NCBI GenBank assembly: GCA_015178975.1
Contig: WHVD01000144.1
Span: forward strand, 62,001 to 126,000
Reading direction: 5' to 3'
Length of the DNA stretch: 64,000 bases
DNA from: Hysterangium stoloniferum
Lineage: Eukaryota; Basidiomycota; Agaricomycetes; Hysterangiales; Hysterangiaceae
The notes below the pieces were generated by a model that worked only from the letters and a program-made list of their open reading frames with translations, made no database searches and had not been told where the DNA came from. Position 1 is the stretch's first letter; each line of letters starts with the position of its first letter. This document shows positions 56,838 to 64,000 of this stretch, piece after piece. The position numbers and the translations under genes were made by a program.

Positions 56838-58477
56838 CCTGAGATGGGTCATAATGCCGCTCGACCCTGTTGGCATGGCACGTATATTGAGTAAATACGG
56901 TATATTGCAGGACTGGCAGAATATTATTGCAGGTTTGGATAATGGATTTGACATTGGACTGACAGAGCACATATCACGTACAGCCATTTTCGAAAATCAC
57001 AGATCTTCCTTAGTGGACACAGAATTTATAACCAAGTATATAGCAAGCGAACAAAAGATTGGCTGCTACTCCAGGGGCCTTATGCCAGAGGAACTGGAGC
57101 AAGCCATAGGACCATTTCAGACATCTCCCCTGGGGCTGATCCCAAAACTGAATTCAAGCACATACCGCATGATACAAGACCTATCATTTCCCTGAGATGA
57201 CCCGATACATTCCTCCATAAACAGTCGCATAAATCCCGATGAAATTCCTAACAGAATGGGGTACCTTTGCAGATGTAGCAGCATTGATATTATCTCTGCC
57301 AGAAGGTTCCGTGGCCACCACCTTTGACATTTCTGCAGCTTACTGTATGACACCCATACGACCTGATCAGCAGAATGCATGCTGCATTTTCTGGGATGGC
57401 CTAGTATACGTCGATCGGGCAGTCGCATTTGGCTTGGCCTCGAGTGCAGGCATATTCGGGAGTATTGCAGACATGTTGATTGCCTTATACCAAAAGGCAG
57501 GCTTTGGGTGGCTGCTAAAGTGGGTTGATGATTTCCTGGCCATTCGTTTTCCAGGGCAGGTTTGGACAGAAGATGACTTCATTGCATTGACAGCACAATT
57601 TGGCATACCCTGGAGCGAGAGCAAAACAAGACCTTTTTAGTCAGTACAGAAATACATAGGCTTTGTATGGGACCTGGATGCCAAAACCATAGCAGTGCCA
57701 AAAGAGAAACTCGAGGTGACACTGGAACTACTCAAGCGATGGGCCCAGGAGGAGCATCGATTCTCAGCGAACAAGGCAGAGAGGCTACATGGGAAGTTGG
57801 TCCACCTGGCATCCATCTTCCCATGGATAAAACCTTTTCTATGCTCTATAACCATATTCACACACAGTTTCACATCATGAAGAGCATCATTCCCCCCAAG
57901 CCCAGCATTGCGAGCAGATATGTCATGGGTTTACTTCATATTGCGACACTTACCAAACGAGCTGCCCATTGCATCAGCAGATCCTATCGACATAGGATGG
58001 TGGGGGGATGCCAGTACATCATTCGGATTGGGCGTCATAGTCGGCACCCAGTGGGCAGTGTGGAAGTGTGCCCCTGGCTTTGAAGTGGGCCCACATTGCC
58101 AATGTGACATCGGATGGGCAGAAGCAGTCGCTGTAGAGTTGGGGCTAAGGATGGTGTTACAGTCTGGGGTGGTGCATCGACGCAACCTGTCTGATTTGGT
58201 TTTCTTGGTGTTTTTGGACAACAGTGGTGTTGTTGCTGTGGTGAACAAAGGCCTGTCATGCAACAAGGAGACAAACATGATTCTAAAAGAAATTTACAAA
58301 CTGTTAGCCACAAATTGGATACAACTAAGAGCCGAATTTGTACCATCCAGGGAGAACATTGTAGATGCCCTCTCCCAAGGCCATATCACCGATTTCCTCA
58401 AAGGCTTCCCGGGAATACAATCACAGGCCACATTAGAGATCCCCGACCACTTGTTACACCAGATCCAATCACTGTAG
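56593..58477 (+). pseudogene. Ngaro reverse transcriptase and RNase H
   Basis: RT start region DLRWVIMPLDPVGMARIL, then EQAIGPFQTSPLGLIPKLN near 57110. After a frameshift near 57200, TTFDISAAYCMTPIRPDQQN holds the first D and LLKWVDDFLAIRF (57515-57555) the catalytic DD. RNase H: D in GWWGDASTSFGLG, E in WAEAVAVELGLRM, D in FLDNSGVVAVVNKG, D in RENIVDALSQG, all four catalytic positions present. Stops lie at 57193 (TGA), 57638 (TAG) and 57878 (TGA). The frame ends at 58477, overlapping the recombinase frame. No separate methyltransferase domain was found, which favours Ngaro over DIRS. Confidence 0.9.
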
Positions 58478-59664
58478 CACCTGCAAGGGTGTCAGCACCC
58501 TTCACCTCATCATTGCAGACATTACCAGCCGGACAATTGCACCTCGTTCCGTCAGTACTGAGGCCTCCATGTAGGGATAAGGAGAGACTCTTCAGGAAAG
58601 GAATCAACACACCACCTCCATCCACTGTACAGCACCCAGTACTGCAGTTACTAGCATCCATAGCCTCTGAACTGTGGGATGCAAATAACTATGGATCAGG
58701 TCTTCACAAGTTCCACGTATTTTGTGATATCTTCTCTATAGCAGAATCTGAAAGATTGCTGGCTTCCTTCCCAATTTTACATTCTTTTGCACTTTGGGCA
58801 GTGGTGGACTCGTCATTGCTCAGTCAGGAGCTAACTGCTGGGATGGCATTTGAGACTGTGTCAGTTGGGGTTACTCAGAAATACCTAGCGGCGGTTAGAG
58901 CATGGCACATAGCTCAAGGTTGGCCACCACCCCTGTCAGATGACAAACGGATGAGAATCAAATGGTCACTAAGGGGGCTGGAGAACTTACAGGGCAATAC
59001 ACAAAAGTGGCCCCACGTCCACCGATAAAATTGAGGATGCTATTCGCGTTGAAGGTGTCATTGAATTTGAACAACTCCTTCAATGCCTGTGTATGGGCCA
59101 TATCTATGTGTGCCTTTTGGGGTTTGATGCATTTCGGGGAGGTCACGGTATCATCCAGAACACAGTTCAATATCAAAAAGCATTTACATAAAGCAGAAAA
59201 ACGTCCTAATTAGCCATGACAATGACGGCAGGAGGTATGCATGTTTGGACTTACCTGTGGCTAAAACGGCCAAATCCAGTGTAACCCAAGCGGTATACCT
59301 AACAGATCAGCAAGGGACATGTCCAATAGATGCACTAATCAATTTATCAAAAGTCATACCAGCCAGACCTGATGACCCACTGTTTTGCTGGCTAGATGAC
59401 AGAGGCGAAGTAAGACCGATAGTCAAAAAAGCTGCACTCGAACGAATAAATCTCATTCTTAATGTATGGGGATGGGGAACAACCTTCGGACATTCATTTC
59501 GTATCGGCAGCGCATCTTTCTTTCTAGCACAAGGAGTTGATCCTGAAATTGTGAGATTAGCAGGCAGATGGAAGTCATTAGCATATGAAACATACATCAG
59601 GGCCTTTGAACAGATAGCATCATGGCATTTGGAGAACCTTTCAACAAGGAATGCAACTGCCTAG
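58440..59664 (+). pseudogene. Ngaro tyrosine recombinase
   Basis: N-terminal SAM-like part: ELWDANNYGSGLHKFHVFCD and VGVTQKYLAAVRAWHIAQGW. Catalytic domain: CAFWGLMHFGEVTV, where the first catalytic Arg is His (CAT, near 59131). Then DPLFCWLDDRGEVRPIVKKA, H and R in FGHSFRIGSASFFLAQG, then RLAGRWKS and the nucleophile Tyr in YETYIRAF near 59590. Frame changes lie near 59015 and 59215. It would join the circular cDNA to the genome. Confidence 0.92.
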
Positions 59665-59719
59665 GTTGGGTAGGCGGCATAGCCTCGCTGCATTTGGCAG
59701 GCAGTCGTTCTTTGTGGGT

Positions 59720-59819
59720 GAGTGGCAAGTCTTCCCATGCATACACGGAGAGCTAAGCTCTCCCTCTACCCAACCATACAGCTCTCTGTTCTCATCACGA
59801 CACATAGATGAAGCTGGAT
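59720..59819 (+). repeat. Ngaro repeat B1
   Basis: GAGTGGCAAGTCTTCCC...GATGAAGCTGGAT; direct repeat of 60123-60222, contiguous with A2. Confidence 0.92.
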
Positions 59820-59994
59820 AGTATTGAGTGCCGCACAATCCCTGCATGCCAGGAGTAGTTCAGCACTCAACGTCCAGCTGAGCGTATGAAGGAGTCACAT
59901 GCCTTTTGTTTCCTACGACATCTCTGTCAGTACAGTATCTGAGAATTTCCCATCCTTTCACAGATTATCATTCCTTAATTCTTTCTTTTATTTC
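59820..59994 (+). repeat. Ngaro repeat A2
   Basis: Direct repeat of A1 over about 175 bp. Between A2 and B2, 59995-60122, lies unique sequence without a gene. Confidence 0.92.
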
Positions 59995-60122
59995 TCCCAC
60001 CCACCCTTCCCCCATATTGAGGATTTGGGTTAATCAATGAATCAAGTTTAATAATTATTGGGTGTTTAATCTATTGTTAAGTGAGAGTGAGAGTTGTACT
60101 GCGAGAGAGGACCCGCCCTCCC

Positions 60123-60222
60123 GAGTGGTGAGTCTTCCCACGCATACGTGGAGAGCTAAGCTCTCCCCCTACCCAACCATACAGCTCTCTGTTCTCATCA
60201 CGACACATAGATGAAGCTGGAT
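60123..60222 (+). repeat. Ngaro repeat B2, right end of the element
   Basis: GAGTGGTGAGTCTTCCC...GATGAAGCTGGAT, then the degenerate array resumes. Confidence 0.92.
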
Positions 60223-60940
60223 CTGGGAGAGCCATGGGAAATGTGTCCATTGGGGGTGCAAGAAATACTTCCGAGCTTTTTAAAAAATACTCCGCGCATG
60301 TAACAATACATACTTCCACTCAAGGCATCACAAAAATACTCCCACACATTGCCAAAAATGCTCCCACACTGGTAACATATCAGGAGTTACAACATTCAAG
60401 GTGGCACTAAAATATTATCTAAACCTGTTGACAAAACTTTGAGTCCTAAAATGGATTTGAACTCAGTTATTACTTCAATTATAGACATAAGTTCAAGTAA
60501 GAATGTAAACTCAAAGTGTGGATATCTGTGGAAAGCAATGTCTAAACCTAAGACTATACTTCAGGCCCCATAATTATACCTGAAGTATAGTCTTAGGTTT
60601 AGACATTGCTTTCCACAGATATCCACACTTTGAGTTTACATTCTTACTTGAACTTATGTCTATAATTGAAGTAATAACTGAGTTCAAATCCATTTTAGGA
60701 CTCAAAAGTTTTGTCAACAGGTTTAGATAATATTTTAGTGCTGCCTTAAATGTTGTAACTCCTGATGTGTAACAATACTCCTGCATAAAAATACCTCCGC
60801 GCACGTGACAGAATACTCCCGCGCATCAAGGACTTCCGCGCGTCACAAAATACTTCCGCGGCGCCAAAAATACTCCCGTAAGTTTAGAAATGCTCCCGCG
60901 AGTGCAAAAAGCTTCCGAATTTGCTTCCGGGCTGACTCAT
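60223..60940. repeat. Degenerate AAAATACTCCCGCGC array, right part
   Basis: Units such as AAAAAATACTCCGCGCATG, AAAAATACTCCCACAC, AAAAATGCTCCCACAC, GAATACTCCCGCGCATC, AAAATACTTCCGCGGCG, AAAAATACTCCCGTAAG and GAAATGCTCCCGCGAG. It is interrupted by the palindrome at 60372-60783. No coding function. Confidence 0.7.
60372..60783. mobile_element. Near-perfect 400-bp palindrome (foldback element)
   Basis: Two arms of about 190 bp (60372-60564 and 60580-60783) around a 15-base centre GCCCCATAATTATAC. The outer ends read GTAACATATCAGG and its inverse CCTGATGTGTAAC. Few mismatches. It sits inside the degenerate array. An open frame across it is an artefact of symmetry. Confidence 0.93.
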
Positions 60941-61229
60941 CACCCTCATTGGGAATTCGGGGAAAATTTGGGCGCTCCGCGTCATCAATAGGGTGTCTTA
61001 CGGCGCCTATTTGCAAACTGAATTGATTCGTGATATTCATATCAGCAACACCATTTAGTTTGCAATGATGATGATGATAGTTACATAACAACTGTATAGT
61101 TACATAACTAAGTTGGACGGCTTTAGAGAATGGGGATTGACCACGACGTATATTTCTCAGCTACCTTCAACCGCAGTTCACTCATTATCACAATCAGCTG
61201 TTATTAATTAGGTTGGTAGATATTAATAC

Positions 61230-63158
61230 ATGCTTAGTGAAGGACTCACTCACTCAGAACTGTTATTCGTTACGCAGTATAACGTTAATACTAGCATGGT
61301 AAAAACTACTTATCAATCCCACATATCGCTCTTGGAGTCAGCGGCAGCTCTATTTCCTTCGTGCAATGCCTTCAAGGTCCCAATATATGCCGAATGTAGG
61401 GAAATTAGCGGATGGGATGATGTGACCTACAAGCAATTCTACAACGATGTGGATAGCATGGCAGCATACTGGATAGAGACGCTTAAACTCCCTCGCAGGT
61501 CGGTCGTTGCACTTTGGTATGTCACGTTCCCATAATTGAGTTCTTCCAATTGATTAAAATATTTTCCGATACAAAGGTTACATGGAATGTCTTATCCTGA
61601 TGTCGTTACAATTTTCAGTATCTCGCGGGCCGGCTATGTCCCCCAGCTTATCCGTTTGTCATTAGAGAGCAGAGCCCTAGTATCTGAAATGCTTGTGGAG
61701 ACTAATGCAAACGCACTCATCTACGATCCATCATGCGACGTATCTCCTGCCCAATTTCTGGTACCTGTACATTGTGAAGTTGATGTGAAGAGCCTCCCGG
61801 ACGTCCTGAATCTGGGTATATTACCACCACTCGGCAACATCGGAAATGCCGATGAAATAATGATGTTTCATTATACCAGTGGTTCCAAGTCTGGCCGCCC
61901 CAAATTGGTCCCTTACAGTCACAAATGGGTACATGACCTTGTCAAAAAATTGACCGCTCAGGCTTCTTTTGGCCCGCTCCACTCTGTTACCACCAGAATG
62001 GGCTCATTGTGTCATGTAGCCCAATTTTGTCGTATGATTTTTTCCCTTGAGATTAAATGTTCACAGTTGCACTGAACATTTTCAATTTAGAATTCATTTC
62101 GCTGTTTTGTTATGGAGCGTGTCAGATCCTCGTACCATTCGACTTTTCCTCCAACCACCTCATTCAAATAGTGGAGCAATGTGGGCTGACCACGCTCAAT
62201 ATATTCTCTCACTGGTTCACGAAACACTTGAAAAATGCCCGTAATGATCCTACACTCATGTCTGTTCTTCAATCAATACATCAAATATATTGTGGTGGAG
62301 CACCAATGCCGGAGGAGGATCTTGATTGGGCCTGTTCGAATGGTTTGCACATTATGGTAAGTATCCGTTTAGTCCCATTGTATTGAGACATTCAGCGGAG
62401 GTGCCACATCATCTTAGATGAGGTTTGGATTGACCGAGACGGGTCCGCTTTTAATATCGGACAATGTGCGAGGGGAGAAGCCGGTAGCATATAAAACTCT
62501 GGGTGTTGAGGGTTTCCATCACCACTTTGTTCCTGTTGAGGACCCTTCCTCGCTCAGTGGCGAAACGCTATTGGAGCTTGTTGTCCTTTCTGAATCACCG
62601 GACTGTCCTGATGTCTCTTTTCGTTCCGCCGATGGTCATTTTCATACGAAGGATTCTTTCATAGAACTTTCCCCTGGACGTTATGTCTTTTGTGGTCGAC
62701 TAGATGATCGCCTGCTGGTGGGCGGCCGCATTTATGATACAAAGTACGTCGATATTGGCTAAACCAGACAGTGGTTGGTTGATTACCACTACTCAGGGCG
62801 ATCGAAACATATACAAACAAGCAGTGCAGCGATGTGATCACAGATTGCATCGTTGTAGGTGGTGGTCGTTTTTCTCCAACTCTCATCGTTGAAGCAAACT
62901 CTCATGGTTTTGATGAAGCAAAAGTAAAAGCAGAGGTCGCTATCAGATTAGAAGCTTTCAACGAGAGGCTCTATCCGTCCGAGCGCATCAAGTCTGCTCA
63001 CATTCTTGTTGTAGGAGCTGGAACATTACCCCGAACTGTGAGTTCTGGGCTTTGTCAGTTGTAAATTGTCTAAACGATATCCTAAGGGCAAGGGAAACAT
63101 TCAGCGCGGCGTTGTGGAAAAGGGGTTCAAAGCACAGTTGGACGAACTAGATAACTAA
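61230..63158 (+). CDS. ANL-superfamily adenylate-forming enzyme (acetyl-CoA synthetase-like)
   Basis: The only apparently intact cellular gene. Six exons (61230-61516, 61577-62031, 62091-62356, 62418-62743, 62797-63037, 63087-63158) total 1647 bp, 548 residues, with no stop. All five introns (49-61 bp) have GT...AG ends. Joins give sensible protein, for example VVALW/LHGMSYPDVVTIFS and IYDTK/AIETYTNK. Adenylation motifs: FHYTSGSKSGRPKLVP (about residue 193, ATP phosphate loop), RFGLTETGPL (340), FHTKDSFIEL (413), CGRLDDRLLVGG (429) and the C-terminal catalytic lysine motif TGKGNIQR (about 527). It would activate a carboxylic acid with ATP; the substrate is unknown. No carrier, thioesterase or reductase domain follows, so it is stand-alone, unlike full NRPS-like enzymes. 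ATG 61296 is an alternative start. Confidence 0.88.
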
Positions 63159-63428
63159 GCCTCAAATGATTCCAGCAATACTCTTTTCTTGACATGCTTC
63201 GTAAAACTACTGCATTATCAATACATAATACCTTGATCTAGTAAAACGTCCAGCCCCGTTTGAGTCTGGTCCGGCTGAGCCCACCAAGGCTTAATTTGTA
63301 AACTGAGCAACTGTTGGATTAGCAAGCGTGCATTAGTCCCTTTATGTTGTCGGAAAAATCCGAAAATCCTGATCAGGCCTGTCGGGCTGGCTAGATGCCG
63401 CACCCGTGTATCTTCTATTTGTAACCTA
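63159..63428. other. Downstream intergenic region
   Basis: 270 bp after the enzyme stop. GATTCCAGCAATACTC and AT-rich stretches, then GC-richer sequence to the Ngaro fragment. No gene, repeat or RNA recognised. Confidence 0.5.
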
Positions 63429-64000
63429 ATTAGCTTGCCACATAGCCCCTTGAACTCCGACCTAACTAGAATGCATAAGCTACTCTCCAGCTTCGTCTAC
63501 TTCGTTATGAACGTGCGAGGAGCGGTATGGTTGGGTAGAGGGAGTGTTAGCTCTCCGCGTATGCGTGGGAAGACTCGCCGCTCACCCAATAAGGCCTGGC
63601 TACAAAAACGCGGCGAGGCTACACCGCTCACCCAACCTAAGTAGCGATATTTCCGACAGTAAGGTTCCCTATGTGTCGTTATGCGATTTGCTCGAAGGCT
63701 CTAATGTATGCCTCATAGGCTAATGATTTCCATCTCCCTGCCAGTCTCACAATTTCAGGGTCGACTCCTTGTGCTAAGAAAAAGGAAGTTCCCCTGATAC
63801 GAAATGAATGGCCGAAGGTTGTTTGCCATCCCCATGTATTGAGAATTGTGTTTATTTGCTCGAGTGCTGCTTTCTTGACTAATGGTCTTATTTCACCCTT
63901 GTTATCTTGCCAGCAAAAGAGTGGATCATCAGGTCCTGCTGGGACAATTCTCAATAGGTTGATGAGGGCTTCAATTGGGCAAGCTCTCTGCTGGTCTGTT
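63429..64000 (-). mobile_element. Second Ngaro copy, 3' end, cut by window edge
   Basis: Minus-strand recombinase C-terminus plus a B-type repeat near 63500-63590 (GTATGGTTGGGTAGAGGGAG, CGCGTATGCGTGGGAAGAC). No A2 copy follows, so the end is reduced compared with 55141-60222. Confidence 0.85.
63679..64000 (-). CDS. Ngaro tyrosine recombinase C-terminus (copy 2), partial
   Basis: Open to the window edge at least from 63954. DDPLFCWQDNKGEIRPLVKK, H and R in FGHSFRIRGTSFFLAQG, RLAGRWKS, and the nucleophile Tyr in YEAYIRAFEQIA, then stop at 63679-63681. All catalytic residues visible in this part are intact. The first Arg lies outside the window. Confidence 0.9.
   Translation of the reverse strand, partial: TDQQRACPIEALINLLRIVPAGPDDPLFCWQDNKGEIRPLVKKAALEQINTILNTWGWQTTFGHSFRIRGTSFFLAQGVDPEIVRLAGRWKSLAYEAYIRAFEQIA

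Larger units (their letters stand above)
55141..60222 (+). mobile_element. Ngaro/DIRS-type retrotransposon with split direct repeats
   Basis: Order A1 (55141-55315), gag, RT-RNase H, tyrosine recombinase, B1 (59720-59819), A2 (59820-59994), B2 (60123-60222). A1/A2 and B1/B2 are direct repeats differing at few positions. This is the layout known for Ngaro elements, which integrate by a tyrosine recombinase and lack target duplications; none is seen. 5082 bp. All genes carry stops or shifts. Confidence 0.93.

Noticed and set aside
60574..60804. 76-codon open frame on the minus strand
   Set aside because: It lies in one arm of the palindrome and exists only because of that symmetry; no codon pattern or homology.
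1..64000. tRNA, rRNA, riboswitch and CRISPR signals
   Set aside because: No cloverleaf-like box A/box B pair, rRNA core sequence or spacer array was recognised by eye on either strand.

Overview
The window looks like a transposon graveyard from a filamentous fungus, most likely an agaricomycete basidiomycete. The evidence is short spliceosomal introns (47-61 bp), chromodomain Ty3/gypsy elements, an Ngaro/DIRS-type tyrosine-recombinase retrotransposon, and a multi-intron adenylate-forming enzyme gene. The species cannot be told from the sequence. No rRNA, tRNA, CRISPR array or bacterial-type operon is visible. Only one ordinary cellular gene appears intact, the ANL-superfamily enzyme at 61230-63158. 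Nearly everything else is nested mobile DNA.

Layout: 1-4326 is a minus-strand gypsy element (G1: pol, gag, LTR) abutting the gag of a plus-strand chromovirus (4327-c.9130). Then come a Tc1-type copy (to 10359), LTR debris, and a Harbinger-like DNA transposon (c.11100-14812) with a DDE transposase ending in a chromodomain and a divergent partner gene. It abuts another Tc1 fragment. 15302-21891 is a third gypsy copy (G3) riddled with solo LTRs. 21895-31373 is gypsy G4, with LTRs, gag, pol, a Tc1 in its 5' LTR and, unusually, a spliced antisense gene between pol and the 3' LTR. 31374-39305 is gypsy G6, interrupted by three LTRs and two short elements derived from the Harbinger 3' end. 39306-45367 is gypsy G5 with an LTR in its RT.

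46212-54656 is one large TA-flanked element with about 380-bp terminal inverted repeats, an IS630/Tc1-type DDE gene and a second, unrecognised gene. It is interrupted by three LTR insertions, two of which carry or form solo LTRs with clean target duplications. It ends beside a 20-bp minisatellite. 55141-60222 is an Ngaro-type retrotransposon with A1...B1-A2-B2 split repeats. It sits, with a 400-bp palindrome, in an array of degenerate AAAATACTCCCGCGC-like units. After the ANL gene a second Ngaro copy enters from the right edge.

How it works together: the gypsy family appears to self-prime reverse transcription in the Tf1 manner (an 11-nt match between primer site and LTR) and to shift -1 at a conserved A-run from gag to pol. 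Most in-frame stops are TGA where arginine is expected, so the elements seem to have decayed by C-to-T change at CpG. Gene models were read by eye; splice sites are predictions.
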